From: JBOGDS01 sp050743075
GTDB lineage: Bacteria; Actinomycetota; Actinomycetes; Jiangellales; Jiangellaceae
DNA: 64,000 nucleotides
Reading direction: 5' to 3'
Assembly: GCA_050743075.1 (NCBI GenBank)
Contig: JBOGDS010000004.1
Location: forward strand, 1 to 64,000
Shown: positions 1 through 7,939 of the stretch, in pieces
Numbering within the stretch: position 1 is the first letter of the stretch
Layout: each line of letters opens with the position of its first letter
Program-made: the position numbers and the translations under genes
The notes under the pieces: generated by a model
What the model was told of the DNA's origin: nothing
The model's database searches: none
The model's input: the letters and a program-made list of their open reading frames with translations, nothing else

Positions 1-1
1 C

Positions 2-124
2 CCGCTGGGCCGCCCGGCCCGCGTCGACGAGGTCGCCGCCGTCATGGCCTTCCTGGCGTCCGACGAGGCCAGCTACGTGACCGGCGCGCTGTATGTGGTG
101 GACGGCGGCATCACCGCCGTGTGA
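2..124 (+). CDS. C-terminal end of a short-chain dehydrogenase/reductase (SDR), cut by the window edge
   Basis: Only the last 40 residues are in the window. They carry the typical end of a classical SDR: a run reading VAAVMAFLASDEASYVTG followed by VVDGG, which is the helix and strand that close the Rossmann fold and shape the substrate pocket. Enzymes of this family use NAD(P)(H) to oxidise or reduce alcohols and ketones. The catalytic Ser-Tyr-Lys region lies outside the window, so the substrate cannot be judged. The gene ends 15 bases before the stop codon of a convergent formylglycine-generating enzyme remnant. Confidence 0.85.
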   Translation, partial: PLGRPARVDEVAAVMAFLASDEASYVTGALYVVDGGITAV

Positions 125-138
125 CAGCTGAGACGCAC

Positions 139-948
139 TCATACCCGACCGGCGCGGACGACGCAGCGGAAGCCGATTTGGCCCGTCGCGGTGTCCACGG
201 TCTCGCTCTGGCGGGCAGCTGGGCGGTAGCGCAGGCAGTAGTTTGGTGCGCAGAGGTGCGAACCGCCCTTGATCACTTTGCGGGGGATGTGAGCGCCGGG
301 CGGGCCGAGCCCGTAGCTTGGCTCGACCGCGGTGACGCGCGGGTTGCGTGGAGCGCAGCACGGCGAATCCGCCGCGTCCGCGTGACGCGCGGTGACGTAG
401 TCCGATGTCCACTCCCAGACGTTGCCGGTCATGTCGTAGAGGCCGTGGCCGTTGGGCGGGTAGGAGCCGACCGGCGAGGTGCGCTCGTAGCCGTCCAGTT
501 TGAGGTTCTGCCACGGGAACTCGCCCTGCCACGTGTTTGCCATGGCCTTCCCGTCCGGGAAGTGCTCGTCGCCCCAGGCAAAAGCCGCGCCCTCGAGTCC
601 GCCCCGGGCGGCGAACTCCCACTCCGCCTCGGTCGGCAGCTCCTTGCCGGCCCAGGTGGCGTAGGCCTGCGCATCCTCATCCGCGACGTGGACCACGGGG
701 TGCCGATCGCGACCGTTGATGGTGCTGCCCGGTCCTTCCGGGCGCTTCCAGAACGCGCCCGGCACGTACTCCCACCAGTTGTGCACGTCGTCGAGGTCGA
801 CCGGCCCGGTGCTCTTGCGGAAGACCTGCGAGCCGGGCACGAGCAGCTGCGGGTCGGCGTCTGGGTAGTCGGCCGGGTCGAGCGGCCGCTCGGCGACGGT
901 CACGTACCCGGTCTCGCGGACGAAGCGACGAAACTGCCCTGCGGTCAC
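139..948 (-). pseudogene. Formylglycine-generating enzyme (sulfatase-modifying factor), N-terminally truncated
   Basis: The encoded 269 residues match the FGE-sulfatase fold. These enzymes convert a Cys in the sulfatase motif CxPxR to formylglycine. The copper-binding catalytic pair is present as C233 and C238 in SHLCAPNYCLRYR, and the structural motif GNVWEW is at 175-180. The family usually begins about 50 residues earlier with a strand ending in a metal-site segment. Here the family-like reading begins only at YTVTAGQFRRFV, and the usual N-terminus is replaced by sequence abutting an IS1634-type remnant at about 960-1000. The GTG at 948 is just the first available start. The core is intact but the protein is probably not functional. 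FGE matters for sulfatase chemistry and this window also holds a sulfated-polymer locus, but the two are 34 kb apart. Confidence 0.8.
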
Positions 949-995
949 CGTGTATGCCCGACGTTCCGCACATCTCGCGCGGGATATCTCGGTGA

Positions 996-2037
996 TTAGG
1001 GGAGCTGGGTGTAGACGCTCGCGGTGAGGTCCATGAGTTCGAGGATTTGTAGCTGTTGGGTGGTGAGTTCGGGCTGGACGGTCTTCACCAGGACGCCGTC
1101 GTGGTGCAGCGTGTGGCGGCTGACGGTGCCGAAGATCTCCAGGATCCGTTCGGTGGAAGGCGACGTGCAGTTCCGGAACTCCGGGTAGAGGCCGATCTTG
1201 TCCAGGTCAGCCTTGTGCATGCCGGTGCGGATCTCGCGTTCGATGAGCGCGCTGATGAGTAGGGCCAGGAACTGGCAGCAGAACAGGGCCTCGATCCGAG
1301 CCGGGTTGTGTGGCAGCACCGGCGCGGCGTCTTGGACACTCTTGAGCAGGTGGTGGCGGCGTTCGAGGTTCGGCTGGTAGCGGTAGGCCGCCAGAACCTG
1401 CGCGTCGCTCAGCAGCCGGTCGTTGCTGATCAGCGGGAAGCAGCCATCGCTGGCGGCGTCGTAGCGGATGTTGTCGAGCCTGATGTCGTGCTGGACGGTG
1501 AAGTGGGTGGTGGCGACCTCGCGGTAGCTCGTCTTGGGGTCCGCGTCGGCCGGCGGGTGCTTGCTTGTAGCTCTTGCTGGTCGTCTCGCTCACGGTGGCG
1601 GTGACCCACCGGTCGGCGCCGGTGTCGGCGAGCGCGATGGCGGCGGCCTGTTCGACCGCGACGCGGGTCTTGAACCGGCTCCGAGGCCCAGCGAGCTTGG
1701 CGTCGAGAGTTTCGATCGCGGCGACGCCGGCCTCGATCCGGGCGGCCCGGGCGGCGGAGTCGCGGCTGGCCTTGGCGGTGGAGTGCACCCACACGATCCG
1801 GTAGCCCTCCACCGAGGGCAGCGGCGCAGCAGTGGTGGAGTAGACCTGATCGGGGTCACCTTGCCTCGTCCCGGGGTTGGCGGGCGGCTTCGGTCCAGAC
1901 CTGGGCGTGAGTCTGCAGGTGCTTGCGGAACGCGCCGTCCTCGGTGCGGGACTTGGGCATCACGGTGACGAACCGGCCGCCGCGACTGTCGATGTGGCCC
2001 ATCGCCGCCCGTGAGCACAGCTTGGAGTCCGCGACGT
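996..2037 (-). mobile_element. IS1634-type transposase remnant, frameshifted
   Basis: Read in three frames on the minus strand, this stretch gives one continuous transposase-like protein. It starts YVADSKLCSRAAMGHID, passes through GGRFVTVMPKSRTEDGAF and YRIVWVHSTAKASRD, and ends with a helix-rich part containing YQPNLERRHHLLKS and LLISALIEREIR. The last part matches the C-terminus of IS1634-family (IS4-like, DDE) transposases, where the Glu of the catalytic triad lies near a YQ-P-E-R-H motif. The N-terminal third is missing and at least two frameshifts occur, near 1560 and 1830. It is dead. Its left end replaces the start of the FGE gene and its right end meets a dhaL fragment, so it probably took part in the rearrangement that fused them. 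Confidence 0.75.
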
Positions 2038-2040
2038 AAA

Positions 2041-2402
2041 GAGCAGCTGACCCAGCTCGATGCCGCGATCGGCGACGCCGATCATGGCACGAACATGGAC
2101 CGGGGGATGACGGCGGTGCTCGCGGCGCTGGACGGTGGCGATCCGCCGGCCAGCGCCGCGGCGCTGTTCAAGCAGGTCGGCATGATCCTGGTGAGCACCG
2201 TGGGCGGCGCCAGCGGACCGCTGTTCGGTACCTTCTTCCTCCGTTTCGGCACGGGTGCGGGGGAGGTCGCCGCCCTCGATCCGAAGGGCTTCGCGGCCGC
2301 TCTGCGTGCTGGTCTCGACGGCATCGTCGCCCGCGGCAAGGCCGAGGCCGGCGACAAGACGATGTACGACGCCCTGGCGCCATCGGTCGACGCCCTCGAG
2401 CA
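2041..2402 (+). pseudogene. Dihydroxyacetone kinase subunit DhaL fragment, cut at both ends
   Basis: About 120 residues match the ATP-binding DhaL subunit or DAK2 domain. The Mg-ATP signature is readable as AIGDADHGTNMDRG, and the glycine-rich lid follows as TVGGASGPLFGTFF. The segment AEAGDKTMYDALAPSVDAL is also typical. Homology starts abruptly at the edge of the IS1634 remnant and stops at about 2400, where the opposite strand begins to read as a group II intron reverse transcriptase. Both termini are therefore missing. The family normally has about 200 residues. No dhaK or dhaM partner is nearby. The open frame continues to 3366, but the remainder is antisense to the intron protein and has no meaning. 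Confidence 0.8.
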
Positions 2403-3250
2403 CCCCGCCCTGGAGGGTCCCGGTCACCGTCGGCGAGACCACCCCCTCGGCCAGCACCCCGGCACGCAGCCACAGCCGGATCAACTTGAGCACCCGACGA
2501 TCAGACACGCGCCGCTCGACCTCGACCATCAACCGGTCCTGGTCGATCGTGCCGAAGAAGTCCCTGGTGTCGGCCTCGAAGACGAACTGCTGTCCCCGCG
2601 GGAACGCCACCCGGATCACCTCCAGCGCGTCGGTGGCCGACCGCTTCGGGCGGAACCCGAAACTGCTAGGAACGTAGTCGGCCTCGCAAACCGGTTCCAA
2701 CACCAACTTCGCCGCTTGCTGCGCCACCCGGTCACGCACCGTCGGGATACCCAACGGTCGCATCCGGCCGTCCGGCTTGGCGATCTCTACCCGGCGCACC
2801 GGCGCCGGGCGGTAGCTGCCTGCACGAAGGTCACGGGACAACTCACGCAACATGCGGTCCACCCCGTACTCCTCCACCGCCTCCAAGGTCACCCGATCGA
2901 CCCCGGCGGGCGCCACGATTGGCTCGGACCCGTCCCCACGCCTCCCGCAGGACGTCATCCCTGCAGATGCGGTCGAACAGGGCATCGAAACGCCGACCCT
3001 CAGACTGCTTGGCCGCAGCCCATAGCTTGCATTGGAGTTCTCGCACCTTGCCCACCGGCGCCAGCCGGTGCAACACGACGGGCTCACGCCCGCCAGGGTG
3101 ATTGGACCGGGCGATCCCGGCCATGCCCTGGCGCTTACCCCCTCCGCTTGCGTGACCGAAGTCAGGGCCCTTCCCCACCGGCGACTGGCCGCCGCCGACC
3201 GGTACTACGACCCCGTCGGACTCCCGCTGCCCTCCGCTCGATTTCACCAT
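2400..3250 (-). pseudogene. Group II intron reverse transcriptase/maturase, truncated and frameshifted
   Basis: The protein starts at an ATG at 3250 with MVKSSGGQRESDGVVVP, a common beginning of bacterial group II intron proteins. It then runs through LQCKLWAAAKQSEGRRFD, the RT blocks PDGRMRPLGIPTVRDRV and SSFGFRPKRSATDAL, and the first metal-site region FEADTRDFFGTIDQDR. A frameshift lies near 2910, between RVRANRG and AGVDRVTLEAV. Reading stops being RT-like at TVTGTLQGG (2401-2420), immediately before the stretch that should carry the catalytic YADD box. Thumb, maturase and any endonuclease domains are absent. The truncation point coincides with the end of the dhaL fragment on the other strand. 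Intron RNA should lie upstream at 3251-3435, but I could not place its 5' boundary there. Confidence 0.8.
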
Positions 3251-3435
3251 CGGCTTATACGAACGGTCTTTGCCCGACGAAGGCCAGGCAGACGGGTCTC
3301 TGCTGTTCCGAACCAGACCATGACCACGTGCCATCTCCCGTACCCCGGGCGGACCCGCCAGGCTGACCCCGGAACAGGGCCTGACGGACATGGCCTCCGC
3401 CGTGCCATGAGCGGCTCGGCTCTCCCGTTGTACCT

Positions 3436-3890
3436 GTGACGAGGCTGCAGAGCTCGCTTGACGCCACGGCCCGTGACCTTGCTCCCTCCGAAGAGGCTCT
3501 CGACACCCTGCCCAGCCGCCACGGCGACCACATCGGCCAGTTCGTTTCCCCCAACGCGCTGGCATGCTACGCCGGCAAGGCGCCGGTCACCCGCCGCTCG
3601 GGCAAGAGCGAGTACGTGGTTGCCACCCGGCTGGCCTGCGACCGGTACCTGCGCGACGCCGTGCAGGCCTGGGCGTTCTGCTCGCTGAACCGCTCCGGCT
3701 GGGCCCGGGGATACTACGACGCACAGAGGGCCCGCGGCAGATCCCACCACGCTGCCCTGCGGGCACTGGGCAACCGGTGGCTGGAGATCCTGTGGCACTG
3801 CCTGACCAAGAACGTGGCCTAACGACGAGGCACTCCACCTCGCAAACCGCAACCGAGCCCTGCACCGCACCAACCCGCCCGCGGCGGCCT
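3436..3890 (+). mobile_element. IS110-family transposase, C-terminal fragment
   Basis: The reading FVSPNALACYAGKAPVTRRSGK followed by RLACDRYLRDAVQAWAFCS and ARGRSHHAALRALGNRWLEIL is the Tnp_2 (transposase_20) domain of IS110 elements, which holds the catalytic serine region in its PxTxxSG neighbourhood. The RuvC-like DEDD domain is missing. A single extra base at about 3821 stops the main frame after KNVA. Shifting by one restores YDEALHLANRNRAL up to about 3890, the usual family end. The region 3891-4153 has no gene that I can support and probably includes the tail of this or the next IS110 copy. Confidence 0.75.
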
Positions 3891-4153
3891 GAGCACCCGC
3901 CACGCCAGCCCTCCGCCGCCGCCCACGCGACGACGCGCAGGAGGGCGTCAAGGTGCAGCGCCCGCAGGCGAAGCCGCTCCGCGGCGCAGCCGAGGACGAA
4001 CGACCTCGACACCGACAAGCGGCGGCGCACACTCCACGACCGAGGGGTGCTTGCCAAACGGTGTCTCATAGTCGCGTCGCGGGTCGTTCCTCACGCGGTG
4101 CCCGGGGTGGGGTCTCCCACCGGCCGGCTTGAGGGTGGCGGTTGGTGGCCGGG

Positions 4154-5469
4154 TCAGGGGTCCATGACGGCCAGGCTCCAGCACCATCCGGCGAGTTCGC
4201 GGGCGACGGCGACCGCGCTGACGGTGCTGCGTTTCCCGCGAGCGTCCAGGTTGGTCCACCGGCGGTGCAGGCGGGTGTCGGCGGCCTGGGCCCGGGCCCG
4301 GATCGCCGGGGACACGACGGCTCGTCGGTCGCGTAGCGCCTTGCTGGGTGCGCGGGTCGGTCGGCGGTGATGCCAGGCGGCTTCGACCAGCAGCCGGCGG
4401 GCGTGGGTGTTGCCGGCCTTGGTGATCGGTCCCTGGGCGCGTTTGCTGCCGCTGGACGCCTCGCAGGGCACCAGGCTAAGGTAGGCGCCGATGGTTGCTC
4501 CGGTGAACCGGTGCCAGTCGCCGATCTCCACGCTCAACCCGAACGCCGTCAAGGTGGCGATCCCGCGCAGACACGCCAGCCTCGTCACGGGGGTAGTCCA
4601 CCGCTGCTGGTGGGCCATCTCGATGATCGCCGCATCGAGGCGGTCCCGGCGCCCGGCGGTGGACAGCACCGCGTCGAACGCCTCGGTGTAGGCGATCTGC
4701 AGGCCCAGGGAGTCGAATCGCTGGGAACGCAGCCACGCCTCGTGCTCCCCGGTCCACGCCGCGCCGCCGCTGTAGACGATGCCCTGGCGCAGCAGCAGCT
4801 TGGACACCCGGTGACGGGCTCGCATCAGATCGGCCCGGGCGTCCTCCCGGGCGCGCACCAGGTCCCGGGCCCGTTTCCTGTTCCACGGTGGGCACCCGCA
4901 CCTCGGGAACCTCACCGATGTGCAGCAGCCGGGCCAGGCGTTGGGCGTCGCGGCGGTCTTCTCCGAACTACAAATTGTCCGAATTGCGGGAGTTCACGGA
5001 GGTGCTGTTGGGGCTGGGCGGGTTCGTGCTGGTGCGTCCGGCGGTGTCGGTGAAGGTGGGGATGCCGAGCTGGACGGTGTGGTTGCGGCGGGCGGTGATC
5101 TGGTCCATCTCAGCGAGCTTGACACGGGCGCCACGCCGCGCCGCACGAATCGTCCGCGGGGACGGGCCGCTAGTTCGGTTAACAGGTCGGTCTTGACCCG
5201 GTCCCGGGCGGTCGTTCCAGTTTGGAGGGGGCCACCACCACGCAGCGGATCCCGGCCGCGGTGAACGCCCGCGCCAACCCGAACCCCGTCGGGCCCGCCT
5301 CGTAGGTCACCGCCACCGCAGAGGGCAGCCGCGCCACCCAAGCCAGCACCGTCTCGCTGCCCGGCGCCAACCGCTCGGAGAAGACCTGCCCCGTGGTCCA
5401 GTCCACCGCCTCGGCCACCACCGACCGGGCATGCACATCGAGCCCCACCGACGTACGCTCACAGAACAT
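4154..5469 (-). mobile_element. IS110-family transposase with two frameshifts and a 226-bp insertion
   Basis: The N-terminal half begins at the ATG at 5469 with MFCERTSVGLDVHARSVV, giving the first RuvC-like Asp. It continues through the acidic YEAGPTGFG motif and breaks at SKLERPPG, where one base is missing near 5208. The DRVKTD and RRDAQRL halves of the second acidic cluster are separated by a foreign 226-bp segment (4959-5184). A further extra base near 4872 separates VPTVEQET from ARDLVRARED. The C-terminal half then reads intact to 4154 and includes LRGIATLTAFGLS and SGSKRAQGPITKAGN with its serine. Family members have about 400 residues; this copy encodes a similar length if repaired. 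It cannot be active as it stands. Confidence 0.85.
4959..5184. mobile_element. 226-bp MITE-like insertion inside the IS110 transposase
   Basis: Removing 4959-5184 together with one copy of GGTC restores the expected IS110 reading KTDRRDAQRL. The tetranucleotide GGTC occurs directly at both edges (4955-4958 and 5185-5188), as a 4-bp target duplication would. Near the two ends an 8-bp inverted repeat is present: CCGAACTA at 4963-4970 and TAGTTCGG at 5172-5179. The outermost bases do not match perfectly. No complete protein fits inside. The minus strand has one open stretch ending at 4970 that contains VKLAEMDQITARRNHTVQ, which I do not recognise. It is best read as a non-autonomous element or a remnant of a larger insertion sequence. 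Confidence 0.55.
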
Positions 5470-5614
5470 CCGGCGCCTCCCTGCAAATGCGGCACCCCAG
5501 ACGCTCCTCATGGGCGCCCGGTCGTGACCCGCACCAACTTGCCAGCCGGGGCGCCGGGTGCCTCCCGGCGAGATCACACCGCCGGCGTCATCCGATCGTT
5601 GCAGCCCTTCGCGC

Positions 5615-5664
5615 GCCGGGCACCGTGTCAAGACACGCCTCACCGCCTTGACACGGTGCCCGGC
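5615..5664. repeat. 18-bp perfect inverted repeat upstream of the IS110 transposase
   Basis: The arms at 5615-5632 and 5647-5664 are perfectly complementary (GCCGGGCACCGTGTCAAG and its complement) with a 14-base loop. The hairpin lies in the noncoding end of the IS110 copy, 146 bases upstream of the transposase start. IS110-family elements encode a structured bridge RNA in the noncoding flank next to the transposase gene. This hairpin could be part of such an RNA or an element end. No T-run follows, which speaks against a simple terminator. Confidence 0.5.
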
Positions 5665-5737
5665 ACGCGGACCATCACCACTCGGATAACATCGGGGCCC
5701 AACCCCGACACTCCATACGGTCTAGCCTCAGTCTTTC

Positions 5738-6110
5738 GTGCGTCCAGCAGACTGGAGGTGACCTGGTGTAGGTGATCGTCAGTCGTCAGCTCGTCGTCGC
5801 CTGCCGGTGAAAGTCCGGTCCGGGTAGCTGCCAGGAGGGCCCGGTAGCAGGCTGGTGGTTCGGTCTGGAACGGGTCGGGTCGAAGCCCAGCGTCAAGAGC
5901 CCTTTAGGGGGAGCGACTGAGCGGTCCGTTGACATCAAGCGAAGCCTGCGGCGTCGTTAGGGGCCTGCCCTTCGGGGTAGGGACAGGAAGTGCCGAGCCC
6001 GCGAAATTAGGGCGAAGGCCATGGAAGCGGTGAAGACCCTGGAAGGCAGCCGCGAAGGACTCCCCGGCGTATGGGGCGCGGAACGTTCAGATGGTGGCGG
6101 CGGGAACTGG
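5738..6110 (+). mobile_element. 5' part of a group II intron RNA (second intron copy)
   Basis: The stretch begins GTGCGTCC, the conserved 5' splice-site sequence of group II introns. It continues with blocks found in domain I of the common bacterial class: GGTGAAAGTCCGGTC (near 5810), GGAGGGCCCGGTAGCAGG, CAAGAGCCCTTTAGG, GAGCGACTGAGCGGTCCG, AGCGAAGCCTGCGGC, GAAGTGCCGAGCCCG and CGCGAAGGACTCCCC. The order is the expected one. Homology fades after about 6110 and an IS66 end follows at about 6181, so the intron-encoded protein and the catalytic domains V and VI are missing. It lies on the opposite strand to the reverse transcriptase remnant at 2.4-3.25 kb, so the two are not halves of one simple intron. 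Confidence 0.75.
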
Positions 6111-6180
6111 TGAGGCCCTCCCCGGCCCGGTGGCCTGCGGATGTGTCGCCGGAGCGGCGTGCCCTAAAACCGGTGACCCC

Positions 6181-6452
6181 GTAACCATTCAGGTCCCGGC
6201 GCGTCGCCTTGATCTCTTCGCGCTGTTGATCATGCTTGCGGTGTCCGTGACTGCGTCCGTCTTCCCCCGCGGGCAGGTTGGCATGGTTGGTGTGTGGTCG
6301 TTGTGCCTGGTGCCGTCCGAGCCGACGGTCGAGCAGTTGCTTGCCCTTCTGGCCGAACGTGACCTGGCGCTGGCCGAGCGGGGTCGGGCGTTGGCGGAGC
6401 GCGATAGGTTGATCGCTGATCTGGGTGCGCGGGTCGCTGACCTGGAGGCCCG
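6181..6452 (+). mobile_element. IS66-family left end with transposase N-terminus
   Basis: The likely element end is near GTAACCATTCAGG at 6181. A coding start follows at GTG 6310 (or ATG 6283) with VPSEPTVEQLLALLAERD and a heptad-like run ADLGARVADLEAR. This is the leading coiled coil of IS66 transposases, which precedes a NSSKPPSSD motif. The coil stops at 6452, where the frame changes into the tail of a transcriptional regulator. Everything downstream (zinc-binding part, DDE catalytic domain, accessory tnpB) is absent. Confidence 0.6.
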
Positions 6453-6608
6453 GTGCTGGCCCGCGTGCCGATCGAGTCAGACAGCCACGCCGAGGCGCAG
6501 TTCCTGCGGCTCGGCGCGCAGGTCGAAGTGCTCGAGCCGGGCGCGCTGCGGCAGCGGCTGGCGGCCACCGTGGCGGGCCCGCGGCTCTGTGCCGTAGCGC
6601 CAGACTGA
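6453..6608 (+). pseudogene. C-terminal tail of a YafY/WYL-type transcriptional regulator
   Basis: The 51 residues beginning VLARVPIESDSHAEAQFLRL and including QVEVLEPGALRQRLAAT match the WCX extension at the end of HTH plus WYL regulators. There the GxxVEVLxPxxLR pattern is diagnostic. The DNA-binding domain and the WYL domain proper are missing. The fusion to the IS66 fragment at 6452 marks the site where the element or a deletion cut into the host gene. The protein is not expected to be made. Confidence 0.65.
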
Positions 6609-6640
6609 TCGATCGGTCGGTCGGGTAGATGCCTGCCCTT

Positions 6641-6664
6641 GCCCGCCGGTGCGGGCTGGCGGGC
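6641..6664 (+). terminator. Terminator-like hairpin after the regulator tail
   Basis: GCCCGCC at 6641-6647 pairs with GGCGGGC at 6658-6664 around a 10-base loop. It follows the regulator stop codon by 33 bases. No T-run follows, which is common for actinomycete terminators but leaves the call weak. Confidence 0.35.
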
Positions 6665-6789
6665 TCCCCCGACGCCACGGGTGACGGAGCCGCCCCCGCG
6701 GTCGTCTGGAGAGCCGGTAAACCGCCGGTGGGAGTGGCACGTCCTGATGGTGTGTCGGTCCACCGACGCCCGTCACGAGGAGCACCCCG

Positions 6790-7523
6790 ATGAGACGACA
6801 CCGCCTACCGATGCTCGTTCTCGGTCCTGCCGCCTTTCTCGCGGGTGCCTTGGCCGTGGGCGGATGTGCACAATCAGGCGCGCCCGACGCTGACCAGCCC
6901 GCCGCGGACAGAGTGGCAGGTCCCGCCTCGTCGGAGGCGACGTCCACCGGTGACGCCGCGCCCACCGACGTGCCGGCGCACCCCCGGCGAGCGAGCCGAC
7001 GGCTCCAGAGGTGGCGCACCGCGTGAGCTACGACTGGGCCACACCCTCGGACGAGGTCACGGTCGCGCACCCTGCCGAGATCCCGTTGCCCTACCTGGTG
7101 GCCATCTACGTGGGCGACCACCCGGAGGGGAGCCCGCCGTACCAACGGATCTCCTTCTACTTCCGGGACGCATTCCCGGAGTACAACCTGCAGTACGTGA
7201 GATCGGTGCTCGAGGAGGGCAGCGGCGCTCCGATCTCGTTGCAGGGAAACGGGTTCCTCCGCGTCGGGTTCGTCAATGCCCAGGCGCACGACGATGCCGG
7301 CGCATCCACGGTCGAGACAGCACCGGATACGACCATCGGGTTCACCAACCTGAAGAGCTATGGCTTCGCCGGCGACTTCGAGGGACACCTGACGTACGGG
7401 CTGGGGATCCAGGTGGCGCCCAACAGCGACCAGGTGCTTCAGGTCCGCGCGGGCGAGCTGACGAGATCGGACGGATCCGACGGCCTCTACTACGTCGTCT
7501 ACGTCGACGTGCAGACCGGCTGA
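6790..7523 (+). pseudogene. AMIN-like-domain lipoprotein, single-base frameshift
   Basis: The start ATG at 6790 follows a good ribosome site, GAGGAG at 6777-6782. Residues 1-26 form a lipoprotein signal: basic MRRHR, a hydrophobic stretch and the lipobox VGGC with Cys26. A low-complexity Pro/Ala/Thr linker follows. The frame then runs into a stop at 7024. The neighbouring frame picks up smoothly as PPASEPTAPEVAHRVSYDW and gives a 165-residue beta-rich domain ending in YYVVYVDVQTG, like AMIN-like domains of secreted actinobacterial proteins. The switch falls in the run of five C at 6981-6985, so a one-base loss there explains it. It may be a sequencing error; if so this is one exported lipoprotein of about 244 residues. 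Confidence 0.65.
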
Positions 7524-7624
7524 AGCCAGACGCCGCCTCGCGCCGAAGCGCCCGCGACGGCGCCACCCCTCATCTACTCAGTGGACCGACCGCTCAAGAC
7601 CCTCCGGTGCCTGGTGGGCTCTAC

Positions 7625-7890
7625 GCCTTGGTGCCGTGTCCGAGCTTGACCGACACCGGCACTTCGAGCGCCTCTCGGTGCTGGTACTTCCGCACTCGTC
7701 GAAGGCCGCCCGGATCCGCGGGCGCGCCTCCCCCGGAAGAAGGGGGCGGATGCCGGTCGGGGGCGACGCATCCACCGCGGCGATCGCGTCGAGCAACACG
7801 ACGATCAGGCGGGTGCGCTCCGGCAGGTCCCAGCCGGTCAGCGCCAGCCGTCCACCGGGCACACGGGCGGCGGCTCCGCTGCGGGAGGAG
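7625..7890 (-). pseudogene. Possible class I methyltransferase C-terminal remnant
   Basis: On the minus strand one frame reads AAARVPGGRLALTGWD followed by a helix with VVLLDAIAAVDASPP. This resembles the RVLRPGGRLALTxWD segment after motif III of SAM-dependent methyltransferases. Later residues fit the family only after a change of frame (VRKYQHREALEVPVSV). No SAM-binding motif I is visible upstream, where the sequence meets the monooxygenase terminus at about 7940. I treat it as a broken fragment; the call rests on short similarity only. Confidence 0.4.
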
Positions 7891-7939
7891 GCATGGGTAC
7901 CGGCTCAGCATCCTCCTGTCGGCTGGAGAAGCACGTCGG

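Noticed and set aside
121..999. 292-codon open frame on the plus strand opposite the FGE remnant
   Set aside because: It is a GC-driven antisense frame; the minus strand shows a clear protein family with catalytic cysteines.
2011..3366. Continuous 451-codon frame starting in the dhaL fragment
   Set aside because: Only the first third is dhaL; the rest is antisense to the group II reverse transcriptase.
5615..5664. Reading the 18-bp hairpin as an intrinsic terminator
   Set aside because: It is upstream of the transposase start, is not followed by a T-run and no gene ends nearby.
2400..6110. The two group II intron pieces as halves of one intron split by IS110
   Set aside because: They lie on opposite strands, so a simple insertion cannot join them.
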